Positions 19,450 to 29,821 of a stretch of DNA of 64,000 bases are shown here, in pieces. A program made the position numbers and the translations under genes. The stretch's first letter is position 1; each line of letters starts with the position of its first letter. The stretch spans positions 2,421,501 through 2,485,500 of the forward strand of contig AP018318.1 of the NCBI GenBank assembly GCA_003990705.1. The letters run 5' to 3'. The DNA is from Nostoc sp. HK-01 (GTDB lineage Bacteria > Cyanobacteriota > Cyanobacteriia > Cyanobacteriales > Nostocaceae). The notes under the pieces were generated by a model. It did not search any database, was not told the DNA's origin, and saw nothing but the letters and a program-made list of their open reading frames with translations.

Positions 19450-20052
19450 ATGATAATTATTCGAGAAACACTTAGAGCAATTCGTATAACTTTGATACTG
19501 TGGTTGCTAACGGCACTAATTTATCCTTTAGCAATCCTGGTTATCGGTCAAGGTTTATTTCCTTTTCAAGCTAATGGTAGCGTCATGCTGAATATAGATG
19601 ACAAGCCTATTGGCTCGGCTTTGATTGGTCAAATATTCACTGACGATCGCTATTTTCAAGGTCGTCCTAGCACAATAAGATATAGCCAAGGCAGAAAGGC
19701 TAAACCAAATGGAATATCTGGTGGTAGTAATCTTGCTCCTAGTAACCCAGAGTTGCTCAACCGCGTGATTGAAAAAGCAAATGAATATCAAGAAGAAAGT
19801 ATTCAACCAATTGAAGATTTAATTTATACCTCTGGCTCAGGTGTAGATCCACATATTTCTTTAAAAGCCGCCAGAGAACAAATAGCAAGAGTAGCTAATG
19901 CCCGTGGTATCAAAGAAGATGACATCATACCTTTACTGAATAAGTTTACTGATGGCAGATTTTTATGGATTTTTGGCGAACCAGGAATTAATATTTTGCG
20001 GTTGAATTATGCACTTGATTTACAAGATATCAATCGTAAGCTCAATCAATGA
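19450..20052 (+). CDS. kdpC: Potassium-transporting ATPase subunit C (KdpC)
   Basis: A 200-residue KdpC: one N-terminal membrane helix (about 9-32), the family phrases ANGSVML and GSALIGQIFTDDRYFQGRPS, and the C-terminal SGSGVDPHIS and REQIARVANARGI. ATG 19450 was chosen over the longer open frame because it places the membrane helix at the usual distance from the N-terminus; the kdpF-kdpC gap is then 35 bp. KdpC bridges KdpA and KdpB in the pump. Confidence 0.96.
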   Translation: MIIIRETLRAIRITLILWLLTALIYPLAILVIGQGLFPFQANGSVMLNIDDKPIGSALIGQIFTDDRYFQGRPSTIRYSQGRKAKPNGISGGSNLAPSNPELLNRVIEKANEYQEESIQPIEDLIYTSGSGVDPHISLKAAREQIARVANARGIKEDDIIPLLNKFTDGRFLWIFGEPGINILRLNYALDLQDINRKLNQ

Positions 20053-20133
20053 AATGAAGTATGAAGTTTGAAATTAAATTTTTGGCTTTCATAGTTTGAT
20101 AATTGCTAATTTTTAGAAAATTAGCAATTATGT

Positions 20134-21318
20134 ATGATACATACAGCAACTCTCAATCTAAAATCCAAAATGGTCTCAGGTGCAGCGATCAATTCTTCTT
20201 ACCCAGTACGTCGAGGTAAACATAAAATCTTCATTGGGATGGCTCCGGGTGTGGGTAAAACCTACCGGATGTTAGAAGAAGGAACAGCGCTCAAACAAGA
20301 AGGAATTGATGTAGTTATTGGATTGTTGGAAACCCACGGACGTAAAGATACAGCAGAAAAAGCATTTGGGTTAGAAATTATACCGCGTAAGGAAATTTCT
20401 AGAGGTGGGTTAACGCTGACGGAAATGGATACAGAGGCAATTTTACAGCGATGTCTACCCACAAGCAGCTATGGCTATAAGTCTCAATTAGTTTTAGTTG
20501 ATGAACTCGCTCATACCAATGTCCCTGGTTCCCCACGAGAGAAACGCTACCAAGATGTAGAAGTAATTTTGGCTGCGGGTATTGATGTCTACTCCACAAT
20601 GAATGTGCAGCATTTAGAAAGTCTCAATGACTTAGTAGCGCGAATTACTGGGGTAGTTGTCAGGGAACGAGTTCCTGATAGGATTTTAGAAGCGGCTGAC
20701 GAAGTGGTGGTGGTAGATGTTACGCCAGAAATGCTGCAAGAAAGGTTATTAGAAGGGAAAATTTACGCCCAGCCAAAAATTCAACAAGCTTTAGATAACT
20801 TTTTTCAGCGCCGTAACTTGATTGCTTTACGAGAATTGGCTTTGCGCGAGGTAGCAGACAACATCGAAGAAGATGCGATCGCCTCTACACCTAATGGACA
20901 ATTTTGTAACATTCATGAACGAGTTTTAGTCTGTATATCCACTTATCCTAATTCCTTGCAATTACTGCGGCGTGGTGCGAGACTGGCTAATTACATGAAT
21001 GCGCCACTCTATGTTGTGTTTGTCGCTGATCCTGAGCGCTTCTTAAGTAAGGAGGAAAGCTTACACATTCACAACTGTGAAAAGCTGTGTCAAGAATTTG
21101 GCGGGACTTTTCTGCGTGTCACCAATGGTAATATAGCCCAAGCGATCGCCGAAGTTGCTGAGAAATACCGTATTACTCAAATTGTCATCGGAGAAAGTCA
21201 GCGATCGCGCTGGCAAATCCTCCTCAAAGGTTCTTTAACCCAAAAACTCGTCCGCTTATTGAAAAATATCGATATTCATATTATCGCTAGTGATAAACAA
21301 TCTTCAGTTAAAATCTGA
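20134..21318 (+). CDS. kdpD: KdpD N-terminal-type protein without sensor kinase
   Basis: A 394-residue protein with only the N-terminal cytoplasmic part of KdpD: the KdpD domain with Walker A GMAPGVGKT (residues 35-43) and the Walker B-like LVLVDELAHTNV (119-130), then a universal-stress-protein-like domain (about 265-385, RVLVCISTYP and VIGESQRSRW). The four membrane helices and the histidine kinase of E. coli KdpD (about 894 aa) are missing, and the frame ends cleanly, so this is the short cyanobacterial form known from Anabaena and not a truncation. It needs a separate kinase or acts otherwise. ATG 20134 or 20170 could be the start. No kdpE follows. Confidence 0.92.
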   Translation: MIHTATLNLKSKMVSGAAINSSYPVRRGKHKIFIGMAPGVGKTYRMLEEGTALKQEGIDVVIGLLETHGRKDTAEKAFGLEIIPRKEISRGGLTLTEMDTEAILQRCLPTSSYGYKSQLVLVDELAHTNVPGSPREKRYQDVEVILAAGIDVYSTMNVQHLESLNDLVARITGVVVRERVPDRILEAADEVVVVDVTPEMLQERLLEGKIYAQPKIQQALDNFFQRRNLIALRELALREVADNIEEDAIASTPNGQFCNIHERVLVCISTYPNSLQLLRRGARLANYMNAPLYVVFVADPERFLSKEESLHIHNCEKLCQEFGGTFLRVTNGNIAQAIAEVAEKYRITQIVIGESQRSRWQILLKGSLTQKLVRLLKNIDIHIIASDKQSSVKI

Positions 21319-21342
21319 ATATTATTCATTCCACAGTATCTC

Positions 21343-22284
21343 ATGAAAGTTGAGAATATCAGTATTAAAAATATCAAAGTTCAGCAAAATCATATTCTAA
21401 AAAATATTCTTCATTTAGCATCTACTCCTAACCAAAATACTGCCCAATATCAACAATTAACTGATACTTTAAACAAAATAGTTGCCACGATTGAACAGAT
21501 TTGTGATAATCTGCAAATCACACCAGCGAATCTGACTAATTCATCTCGTAAAATCTATTCCTGGTTCAAGTTTCTCACAGAAGAACAAAACTTAAAGCTT
21601 CATCTGATTAGCACTTACCGTGTGCAACAAATAACTCAACAAATTCTCTCCCAAGCAGGACAAGATGTAGTTGAAGTTATGATTGAATTCACGAATTTAG
21701 CCGGATTGTATCAAGGTAAAAGGTCTAGTAAAGTTGCTTATCTCAAGATTAATGAAGGTTTTATTAATGCGTCTGAAGAAGTCTTGCAAGCATTAGTCAG
21801 ATGTATGCTATTGGGCAAAACATCGGCAAGTACTAGACTGATTCGAGAATTTGCCAGTTCAGAAGAATATAGTTCTGTTCTCCTAGATTTGGATTTAATT
21901 GCTGACGTAATCGCCGAAAATCCTCAAGGTAATTTTTATAATTTAAATGACTTGTTTGACGAACTCAACCATGAATACTTTGCGGCTAATCTTGTCAAAC
22001 CGCGGCTGACATGGAGTCAAATCAAAACCTACCGTAAATTTGGACACTATGAGCCAGCGAGAGATCGGGTAGTCATGAGTACAAGCCTTGATCACGTTAA
22101 TGTACCCAAGTTTGTTGCTGAGTTTGTTTTATACCACGAATTACTCCATAAGTACCACGGCACAAAGTGGGTAAATGGTAAACGAATGGTTCATACCACC
22201 CAGTTTCGCACTGATGAGAGGAAGTTTAAATTCTACGCAGAAGCGGATAGTTGGTTAAAAAAGTTAGCTTCTCATCAGAGTTGA
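21343..22284 (+). CDS. SprT-like/M48-type metallopeptidase domain protein
   Basis: A 313-residue cytosolic protein. The C-terminal part (about 200-313) has the SprT-type layout: LNDLFDELNHEYF, then KPRLTWS, and the zinc motif HELLH (H265-H269) with a further H272 and later a HTTQFRTDERKF stretch. The N-terminal half is helical and unassigned. Only 24 bp after kdpD, on the same strand, so it may be read with the kdp operon, though nothing suggests a role in potassium transport. Substrate unknown. Confidence 0.75.
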   Translation: MKVENISIKNIKVQQNHILKNILHLASTPNQNTAQYQQLTDTLNKIVATIEQICDNLQITPANLTNSSRKIYSWFKFLTEEQNLKLHLISTYRVQQITQQILSQAGQDVVEVMIEFTNLAGLYQGKRSSKVAYLKINEGFINASEEVLQALVRCMLLGKTSASTRLIREFASSEEYSSVLLDLDLIADVIAENPQGNFYNLNDLFDELNHEYFAANLVKPRLTWSQIKTYRKFGHYEPARDRVVMSTSLDHVNVPKFVAEFVLYHELLHKYHGTKWVNGKRMVHTTQFRTDERKFKFYAEADSWLKKLASHQS

Positions 22285-22337
22285 TCAAACAACTTTCGCC
22301 GGAAAAATCCCACCCCATCAAGGTTCCACACCTTTAC

Positions 22338-22372
22338 TCCAAATTTAAGTATGTTTGGGGTTTTTTATGGAG
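22338..22372 (+). terminator. Weak hairpin and T-run behind the SprT-like gene
   Basis: A five-base-pair stem (ccaaa / tttgg) with a ten-base loop is followed by ggttttttat. It is the only stop-like signal between the kdp/SprT genes and the next gene. Confidence 0.35.
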
Positions 22373-22451
22373 ATTTTAGTAGTACAATTGTTCTAGTAGT
22401 AGACCTCTGAGCGATGCGTTGCCGACGCGAAGAAAAAATATATCAATAACT

Positions 22452-23126
22452 ATGATGACACCATTACAGGGTATAGTTGCAACCCAAGTGAATTCTCAAA
22501 CCATCACTCAATCGAAGTTTGAGCAATCTTCTGAACACAAAGCTAATCGCCTAAAGAGCGCTAAAATCGACAGTTTGGCTTTTCAAAGGCTCACTGATGT
22601 TACTAAGGCAATATTGCATCACGCCTTTTGGTTAGCAGAACAAAAACAACAGCTTTCTTTACGAGATTATAAACAACTACTTTTAGATCATGGTTGGCAA
22701 GGTGAAGAAAAGCGCTATCTCAAGATTGCAGCAGCATTTGCGAAGTTTTCACCTCAAGATGTGGCCCAAGTTGAACCGAGAACCATCTATCAGTTGGCAG
22801 AAAATAGCAAAAAGTACCAACAAGTCATCAATCGGTTACTGGACTTAAGCATTATTAATCAAGAGAGTGTGCGTTCTTTAATTCAAAAGCAGCGTACCCC
22901 CAAAATAACTAAGTCGGAAAAACCCAGTATTTGGCGACGGACAAAAAATGGTGGGAGATATTGTCAAATTCCGCCAATTCATGAACCTTCAGAACAGACT
23001 GGTGTGACTTTGCAACGTATGATGGATGAAGAAGGATTGAGCGCCCAGCATATTGTGGCAGAAGCGATCGCTCTCAGGCAAGCATATAAACAAGGGCAAT
23101 TAGTCCGCGCCGAAGATAACAATTAA
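22452..23126 (+). CDS. Conserved cyanobacterial hypothetical protein, about 224 aa
   Basis: No known domain recognised. The protein is basic and helical, with a central part LRDYKQLLLDHGWQGEEKRYLKIA and a C-terminal RTKNGGRYCQIPPIHEPSEQTG region. ATG 22452 was chosen because the frame upstream to 22419 covers a dispersed repeat (gcgttgccgacgcg) and would need a rare TTG start. The wording (plant-like 'tandem helices plus a Gly-Arg patch') suggests nucleic-acid contact, but this is a guess. It stands 60 bp before the GST gene on the same strand. Confidence 0.6.
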   Translation: MMTPLQGIVATQVNSQTITQSKFEQSSEHKANRLKSAKIDSLAFQRLTDVTKAILHHAFWLAEQKQQLSLRDYKQLLLDHGWQGEEKRYLKIAAAFAKFSPQDVAQVEPRTIYQLAENSKKYQQVINRLLDLSIINQESVRSLIQKQRTPKITKSEKPSIWRRTKNGGRYCQIPPIHEPSEQTGVTLQRMMDEEGLSAQHIVAEAIALRQAYKQGQLVRAEDNN

Positions 23127-23186
23127 ATTTTCCGCGACAATAGAGTTGTAATTGAGCATAAGTGCGTAGACGCACACCACTCAACT

Positions 23187-24209
23187 ATGACTGATACCAA
23201 AATTAAGAAAAAAGGCAAATCTTTGCCGCCAAAGCTCATCATCGGTTTGGGTAAGTTTGTCTGGACAACTCTTTGGCATATTATGATGTCCCGACTCGCC
23301 CCGCGTAATAAGTCAGGAGAATACATTCGTCCCGACAGCCAATTTAGAAATGTTGTTAGTCAAGCCGAAGCTAATATTTATCAACCAGCCACGGGACGTT
23401 ACAAACTTTATGTTGGACTAGGTTGTCCTTGGGCGCACCGCACACTAGTTGTCAGGGCGCTCAAAGGGTTAGAAGATGTCATCTCAGTCACTACTGTTGA
23501 ACCTTCTGCGGAGTCTGGGGGTTGGGTATTCACCAGCGAAGACGAAGGTTGTCAAACTCTGGCTGAATTGTATCAGCTTGCTCAACCTGGCTACACTGGG
23601 CGCAGTACAGTTCCGGTGTTATGGGACAAACAAACCAAAACCATTGTCAATAACGAAAGTGCGGAAATTATTGTCATACTGAACTCAGAATTTAACGAGT
23701 TCGCTACAAATCCCACACTGAATCTCTACCCAGCAGAACTCAAAGAGAAAATTGACTTGTGGAACCAAAAGATTTACACAAGTGTTAACAATGGTGTGTA
23801 TCGTTGTGGCTTTGCCCAAACTCAAGCAGCATACAACCAAGTTTGTGATGAACTGTTCGCCACCCTTGATGAAATTGACGCAGCCTTAAATACAAGCCGA
23901 TATCTTTGCGGCAACAACGTTACCTTAGCAGATGTGCGTTTATTCACAACGCTGTTTCGGTTTGACATTGTGTATTATGGGTTGTTCAAGTGTAACCGTC
24001 ACCGCATTCAAGAATATCCCAATTTGGGAGCCTATTTGCGCGACTTGTATCAGTTACCAAGTGTTGCAGGCACTTGCGATTTAGAGAGTGTCAAGCAAGA
24101 CTATTATGGAAATCTTTTCCCGCTGAATCCTGGTGGGATTGTGCCGAGTGGCCCTGATATGGCATTTATGTTAAAACCACACAATCGTGAAACCATTGGA
24201 GTGCATTAG
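23187..24209 (+). CDS. Xi-class glutathione S-transferase (glutathionyl-hydroquinone reductase)
   Basis: A 340-residue member of the Xi class (YqjG/ECM4): catalytic Cys80 in CPWAHR, a thioredoxin-like N-domain with STVPVLWD and NNESAEIIVILNSEF, and the C-terminal all-helical domain with GNNVTLADVRLFTTLFRFD and CNRHRIQEYPNL. These enzymes reduce glutathionyl-(hydro)quinones with glutathione. N-terminal 40 residues are basic and slightly longer than usual. ATG 23187. Confidence 0.92.
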   Translation: MTDTKIKKKGKSLPPKLIIGLGKFVWTTLWHIMMSRLAPRNKSGEYIRPDSQFRNVVSQAEANIYQPATGRYKLYVGLGCPWAHRTLVVRALKGLEDVISVTTVEPSAESGGWVFTSEDEGCQTLAELYQLAQPGYTGRSTVPVLWDKQTKTIVNNESAEIIVILNSEFNEFATNPTLNLYPAELKEKIDLWNQKIYTSVNNGVYRCGFAQTQAAYNQVCDELFATLDEIDAALNTSRYLCGNNVTLADVRLFTTLFRFDIVYYGLFKCNRHRIQEYPNLGAYLRDLYQLPSVAGTCDLESVKQDYYGNLFPLNPGGIVPSGPDMAFMLKPHNRETIGVH

Positions 24210-24323
24210 CCAGCACTTAAATTAGCAATGATTTCCAAGTATTTGCTTCAGAGGCGTTTATTATGGTGTTGATAACACCTCTATTGCCAATTTCTTGTGG
24301 TTTCAAAATACACAGAAGTAGAT

Positions 24324-25363
24324 ATGACTCAACCATTAGTAACGCTTGGTATCTGTACATACAACAGAGCCGCAAGTTTATGTCAGCACTCTCTTGCGGC
24401 ATTAGAAAAGCTGACATATTCCAACTATGAAATTATTGTTATTGATGATTGCTCATCTGATAAAACTCAAGATGTATTGCTTGAGTACAAAAAAAATTAA
24501 ATAGATTACAGTTTTTTCGTAATGACAAAAATCGAGGTCTTTGTTATTCACGAAATCGGATTTTAGAAAAATCTCAAGGAGAAATTATTGTATTTTTTGA
24601 TGATGATGTTAGTATTTTTCCTAGCTGTTTAGATGAAATTGTTAAAGCATATCTGCAAGACCCCGCAGCTTTGTTTGCTTGGGGAGGAGTATATCAATGT
24701 CATGGTTCACACGATAGTAATAAACTAACATTTGGCAGTGGTAGTTTATTTTCTATGAGACGCATAGTTGCCAATCATTTTAGATTTGATACTAATATTC
24801 GATATTTTAAAACTTATTGTTGCGAGGAGCATGAATTTGCTCGAAGAGTGCAACGCCAACCAGGAAAAATTATCCAAATTCCCACCGCCAAGGCAAATCA
24901 TTACCAAGCTCCTGCTACAAATAGAGCATGGCGAGGTTTAGGAGGAGACCTAAATTATCTTTATGAAAAAGCTAAACATGGCTCTATCTTGAAGTATTAC
25001 CAGTCTTTGTTAATTGGTATTCAATATACTATTGACTGTATTATCTTCAAGCATCAGGTTGAAAAAGATTACTATCAGCACTATTACAGAGAAGCAGTTC
25101 ATTCATTTCATCAAGTACTGCTCCTTCTTAGAGATGGCAAGTTTTTAATTGCCAGTAAATATTTATTTAATATAATAGTTGATGTGCCGATCAGGGCATT
25201 GATTAAGCGCAGGATAGAAGCAAAACAGGCTGATGAATTTAGGCAATCATTTGCAGGTGCTGATAATATAGATTTGCAGAGTGAATTTGTACAGTATAGC
25301 AATTTCAATACAAAAGACAGTCGAGAGCTATTTGTAGATACAGAAAGAACTTCAATAAAATAG
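24324..25363 (+). pseudogene. Family 2 glycosyltransferase with a frameshift in a run of eight A
   Basis: ATG 24324 starts TQPLVTLGICTYNRAASL and IIVIDDCSSD, the nucleotide-sugar site of a GT-A family 2 enzyme. The frame ends at 24500 just after an A8 run (24489-24496). In the next frame the protein goes on without a break: LNRLQFFRNDKNRGLCYSRN, then EIIVFFDDDVSIFP (the DxD metal site) and EEHEFARRV, to TAG at 25361-25363. One extra A (nine instead of eight) would join both into a protein of about 346 residues. Loss of one base, transcript slippage on the A-run or a homopolymer read error are all possible. Acceptor unknown. The stop overlaps the end of the convergent gene. Confidence 0.8.
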
Positions 25364-26122
25364 CTTAAACCGTGCTAACTGAACTTCTAAGACTTTGATG
25401 AGAATTTTATTGAGTTCTGTACTATTTTTAAATGGCAAAATTTGTTGTGTAGGTAAGTCAAACGGAATTTTACCTTCTAACTCTGGGCGCTGCATGTGTG
25501 CTAACAAAATTTGTTCGGAGCGTTTACTTTGAATTGCATAACCAATTTCTATGCAAACATTGGGACTAGGAATTAATTGCTGATTTTCTTTACCGTCAAT
25601 GCTGGCTATAGGTGTAGTATCTGCAATAAACAATAGACTCTTACGGATTTTTCGCATCATAGTCCGATTTAACCGCAGAGTTCCATCACTAGGTCTATAA
25701 GATTCTACTAATGTTAAAGGCAGACGCGATCGCATATTCAAAATTTCTAAGCTTTTTTGCAATCCCTCTCGCAGGGCATCGCTTGCTGCGCCATACTCAG
25801 TTTGGTAGCATAAAAAAATCGTTGGGTCTAATTGGGCTAATAATGCTTGTTTGGTGAAATAAATTTCATGACTGATCAAGTCAATATTAGCTACACAATA
25901 ACCACCACTACCTTCAACATAAAATTCAATATTTTCCCCTTCCAGATAACGCTCAAACCAAACTGACTTTTTCACCTCATCGCTATCTTCTAAAAAGTCT
26001 GCACGTAATGCCGATCGCAATAGACTTTTTTTACTAAGGCGAATGTCTGGTGGACGTTTTTCTAATTCTGCGATCGGTTCATAATCCTGAACATACCATG
26101 CTCTGAGCGCAATAATTGACAT
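25352..26122 (-). CDS. Hypothetical protein with a C-terminal TIR-like domain
   Basis: A 256-residue protein. The C-terminal half looks like the TIR-like nucleotide-binding fold: a strand KIRKSLLFIADTTP, then SPNVCIEIGYA (Glu in the place of the catalytic or binding Glu in TIR/deoxyribosyltransferase-like proteins) and LEGKIPFDLPTQQILPF. The N-terminal half has a mixed alpha/beta region with YVEGSGGYCVANID and FLCYQTEYGAASDALREGL and could be a sensor. TIR-like proteins of this kind often hydrolyse NAD or act in defence, but no partner gene is next to it. The assignment rests on motifs only. Confidence 0.6.
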   Translation of the reverse strand: MSIIALRAWYVQDYEPIAELEKRPPDIRLSKKSLLRSALRADFLEDSDEVKKSVWFERYLEGENIEFYVEGSGGYCVANIDLISHEIYFTKQALLAQLDPTIFLCYQTEYGAASDALREGLQKSLEILNMRSRLPLTLVESYRPSDGTLRLNRTMMRKIRKSLLFIADTTPIASIDGKENQQLIPSPNVCIEIGYAIQSKRSEQILLAHMQRPELEGKIPFDLPTQQILPFKNSTELNKILIKVLEVQLARFKLFY

Positions 26123-26711
26123 AAGGCGCTATTTCACTATTTCTGATTATTTAACTGTTTATTTAACTTGATACAAGCTTACACTTATTTCCCTAAACAC
26201 AACAACACCCAAGCATCTACTAACTTCGATTATTTCCTCCTCTTGTTTCTTCTAGCCAGGGATGTAATCTATTTCACCACTCAAAACAAGCAATGAAAAC
26301 CAGTTTACAGCGCCCCCTGATTCTCAATATTTGAGGAAATATCAGCGTTCGCGTTGGGTGTTGTTGTTTTTGAACGAGACAGATATGAACTCAACAGCTT
26401 TTTACCTCTTCTTTTATTGCAATCTTGCTGTTTAATCTGCCAGGAAAGCTTGGTTGCTTCATTTATTAGATTATCACTTGTAGATTGGCATGGATTTTTC
26501 TGCAACTAAACTTTACTTTTAAATTTAAAATCAACAACTTAAAAATCAAAAATTAGAACTGATAAGCATTGGCTTTGATTAATCAAATCACTTGTGAAAT
26601 TTTGGAAATATTTTGCCTACTCAATTGTTGCTGTTGTTTAATAAATGCCAGGATTACTTTAGTAATCACTCCCTTTTTATTAAGATTTATTGAATAATAA
26701 AAATCAATTCA
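26123..26711. other. Intergenic region (589 bp)
   Basis: AT-rich. A 66-codon minus-strand frame at 26305-26505 has no recognisable family, unusual composition for the genome and no clear ribosome site, so I do not call it. It contains the end of the kinase transcript and the promoter of the TIR-like gene; no hairpin stands out. Confidence 0.4.
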
Positions 26712-29495
26712 CTATTGTAAGTCTATGCCTAGAGTCTTTTCTACTTCCTGTTTTTCTTCCACATTAAATTTACGTAACAATTTAATAGGAATCTCAATCC
26801 AAAATTCTGTTCCCTTACCTAGTTCGGAGATACAGTCCATCATGCCACCATGTTTTTCTACAATAATCTGGTAACTAATTGCTAGTCCTAAACCTGTACC
26901 CTTACCTACAGATTTGGTGGTAAAAAACGGATCAAAAATGCGCTTCCTGACTTCTTCTGTCATTCCTAGTCCATTATCAGCGATGCGAATTAATACGCGT
27001 GATCTGTCTGTTGATAATCTAGTAGAAATCGAAATCTGAGGCTTAGAAAGCTGAGATTTTCCCTGTGCTAACTCCCCTTGATTCTCCAAGGCATCAATGG
27101 CGTTAGTGAGAATGTTCATAAAGACTTGATTGATTTGTCCTGCATAACATTCTATCAATGGTAAATCACCATAGTCTTTGATGATATCAATGCCAGTAAA
27201 ATAAACACTTGATTTCAGGCGGTGTTGCAAAATTAAGAGCGTATTATCTATGCCTTCATGTAAATCAACGGGTTTATTTTCTGCCTCATCTAAGCGCGAA
27301 AAGTTACGTAAAGATAATACAATTGATCTAATGCGATCGGCTCCAACCTGCATGGAAGAAATCATTTTTGGTAAATCTTCAGATAAAAATTCTAAATCAA
27401 TGGCTTTGGCTGTAGAGCTAATTTCATGATGCGGTTGGGGATAGTGTAATTGGTAAAGGTCGATTATTTTTAATAAGTCTTGAGTGTACTTACTTGCATA
27501 GTGTAAGTTACCGTAGATAAAATTAACTGGGTTGTTGATTTCGTGGGCGACACCTGCAACTAGTTGTCCCAAACTAGACATTTTTTCAGTTTGAATTAAT
27601 TGGGTTTGTGCTGCTTGAAGTTCTAATAAAGCTTGTTCTAATTGTGTAGCTTTAGCTGTAGCTTCAGTTTCAGCGGCACAACTTTGTTGATAAAGTTGTG
27701 CTTGCTGAATAGCGATCGCAGCTTGATCTGCTAACTGTTGGATTAAATTAATTTCTGTATCTTGCCAATCTCTGGGAGTTGCACACTGATGCACAATTAG
27801 TAAACCCCAAAGTTGGGAACCTATATTGATGGGAACAGTTAAGTTGGCTTGTATTTGCAGACTCTGCAAAAATTCTTGGTGACAAGCACTTAAATGATAT
27901 GCAGAGACATTATTAATTGCTTTAATTTTACCTTGAGAAAGAAAACGAGCAGATTCATCAGGGAGACAGCCGTCTGGTGTTGTAATGCCCAAAGTTGATA
28001 ACCAAGTGCCATTGATTTCTTCAACAATGACTTCACCCACAGATTCACCAGTTTTTTGATAAATTATTACTCTATCTGAATTAAGCAGCGATCGCACTTC
28101 ATAGACAATAGTTTGTAAGGTAGTTTTTAAGTCTAATGAACGGCGAATTTGCTCAGAAACTTGTTTGATTACTTTAGTAAACGATAATGATTTTTCTAGT
28201 TCTGCGGTTTTCTCTTTTACTCGCACTTCTAAGTTAGCGTTGAGCATTTGTACTTCTTGGTACATTTGTTGCTGCTGAATCGCAATAGAAAAGCTATAAG
28301 ATAAAGCCTGTGCTAGAGAAATTTCATTATCTGTCCAGGCAATGGCCTGCCCGTTTCTTTCTTCTCGCCACACATCAAAGGAAATTTGTGGTAACTGTTG
28401 TTGAGGATGTTGCTCACGTCGCCCAGCCCATAATATTTCGGTGTTGAATTCTGGGCGAAAAATACTTAACACACCAATAAATTGCTGTCGGTATTGCAAA
28501 GGCATGACCAACATACCTCGAATTTGGGTTAACCGAAATGCAAATGCTAACACACGCAAATGTGCTTCATGATAAAGGTTATTCGTTACCCAAATTTGCC
28601 CTTGTTTGCATTCATCCATCCATTTTTGCCATACAGGATGTTGTTCGATGATGCTAGATTCTAACTCTAATGGCATTTTTGGTTGATTGCCATAGGTGTA
28701 AATTTCTGCTGTTGGCTCAATGTAAAGTCTGCCGCCTATGCCATCTAAGGCTGTGATAGTTGCTTCTAAAGCTGCTTGCAATTCAAGTTTTGGTAATTTA
28801 TGCAGCAGGTTAGTTACGTGATTAATCGTCTCTTCCCGCTTTTGTCTTGCCAGACTTTGGGTATACAGATTACTTTGGGCAATAGCGATCGCAACTTGAT
28901 CAACAACTTGCTGGATTAAGGTCAATTCTGCTGGCAAAATTTCTCGTGGTTGACTGTGATGCGATACTAATAATCCCCACAGTTTAGTTTTGAGTAGTTC
29001 TCCTTCCACTTCGCTATGTAAAATTGGCACCACTAGGGAAGACTGTACTCCCATTGCTGTGAGATATTGAATGTGGCATGGATCTACTTGTCGATAGTAG
29101 ATATTTTCACTTTCTAAGAGTTCCTCTGTGTCGTTCGACTGTAGCGACGATAACCCGACTTTGCCACTAGATACATCCACAATTACACGTTGCCGTTCTA
29201 ACAGCAGCCTGTTTCTGCTTTCTGTGGGAATATCTGTCACTGGAAAGTGCAACCCAAGCAGGGATGGTAAAATCTGGTCATGAATAGATTCAGCAATAAC
29301 CTCACCACTACCATCAGCCTCAAACCGATAGACCATAACTCGGTCTGTAGATAAAAACAAACGAATTTCGGCAACGGTGGCTGTTAAAATATCTGGCAGT
29401 TCCAGCGATCGCCTGATCCGGTTAGTTATCCGGTGTAATAAGCCTTCTTGCTGAAAAGCAGGCTGCGAACCGCTTGGGTCATCAGTATATTCCAT
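26712..29495 (-). CDS. GAF-domain histidine kinase with two possible bilin-binding GAF domains
   Basis: A 927-residue soluble kinase with three GAF domains (about 25-210, 228-412, 445-600), a coiled coil (600-635), a HisKA segment (H651 in [17 protein letters not shown]) and an HATPase domain with N-box [20 protein letters not shown] and [12 protein letters not shown]1 has the phytochrome-like FPVTDIP (84-90) and Cys140-His141 in [11 protein letters not shown]3 has Cys538-His539 in SACHQEFL plus DGCL (508-511), which is close to the DxCF second-cysteine motif of cyanobacteriochromes. GAF2 has no such Cys. This suggests a photoreceptor kinase that binds phycocyanobilin, but binding is not shown. 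No response regulator lies next to it. Confidence 0.85.
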   Translation of the reverse strand: MEYTDDPSGSQPAFQQEGLLHRITNRIRRSLELPDILTATVAEIRLFLSTDRVMVYRFEADGSGEVIAESIHDQILPSLLGLHFPVTDIPTESRNRLLLERQRVIVDVSSGKVGLSSLQSNDTEELLESENIYYRQVDPCHIQYLTAMGVQSSLVVPILHSEVEGELLKTKLWGLLVSHHSQPREILPAELTLIQQVVDQVAIAIAQSNLYTQSLARQKREETINHVTNLLHKLPKLELQAALEATITALDGIGGRLYIEPTAEIYTYGNQPKMPLELESSIIEQHPVWQKWMDECKQGQIWVTNNLYHEAHLRVLAFAFRLTQIRGMLVMPLQYRQQFIGVLSIFRPEFNTEILWAGRREQHPQQQLPQISFDVWREERNGQAIAWTDNEISLAQALSYSFSIAIQQQQMYQEVQMLNANLEVRVKEKTAELEKSLSFTKVIKQVSEQIRRSLDLKTTLQTIVYEVRSLLNSDRVIIYQKTGESVGEVIVEEINGTWLSTLGITTPDGCLPDESARFLSQGKIKAINNVSAYHLSACHQEFLQSLQIQANLTVPINIGSQLWGLLIVHQCATPRDWQDTEINLIQQLADQAAIAIQQAQLYQQSCAAETEATAKATQLEQALLELQAAQTQLIQTEKMSSLGQLVAGVAHEINNPVNFIYGNLHYASKYTQDLLKIIDLYQLHYPQPHHEISSTAKAIDLEFLSEDLPKMISSMQVGADRIRSIVLSLRNFSRLDEAENKPVDLHEGIDNTLLILQHRLKSSVYFTGIDIIKDYGDLPLIECYAGQINQVFMNILTNAIDALENQGELAQGKSQLSKPQISISTRLSTDRSRVLIRIADNGLGMTEEVRKRIFDPFFTTKSVGKGTGLGLAISYQIIVEKHGGMMDCISELGKGTEFWIEIPIKLLRKFNVEEKQEVEKTLGIDLQ

Positions 29496-29821
29496 TGCCT
29501 AGTAAACCTAATAAAAAAATAATTAAACTATGTTAAAAAACCCAGCCAAACCTGAGTCGCCATTTCTATCTTTAACGTTTAATAACTAAAGAGAAAATAT
29601 TAATTGTCAACTAATTTTATACTTACTGCCGAATGCTGTATTCGGTGATATTATGCAAATCACCAAATTCCAAAATTTTTTCTATAATTTTCAGAGATTT
29701 TTATAATTTTTTTATTTTTGAGCAAACAAATTAAGTAAATATAATGAAATAATTGCTAAATTTTTTGAGTTTAGGGAATGTCAGCATTCCCGTATCAGTA
29801 TCGCTATTTTTTTATATGTAG
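29496..29821. other. Intergenic region (326 bp) upstream of the GAF kinase
   Basis: AT-rich gap carrying the kinase promoter and the 3' end region of the NADAR gene. No open frame, hairpin or repeat was recognised. Confidence 0.4.

Noticed and set aside
26305-26505. 66-aa minus-strand frame in the gap
   Set aside because: No homology features, no ribosome site, low-complexity composition.
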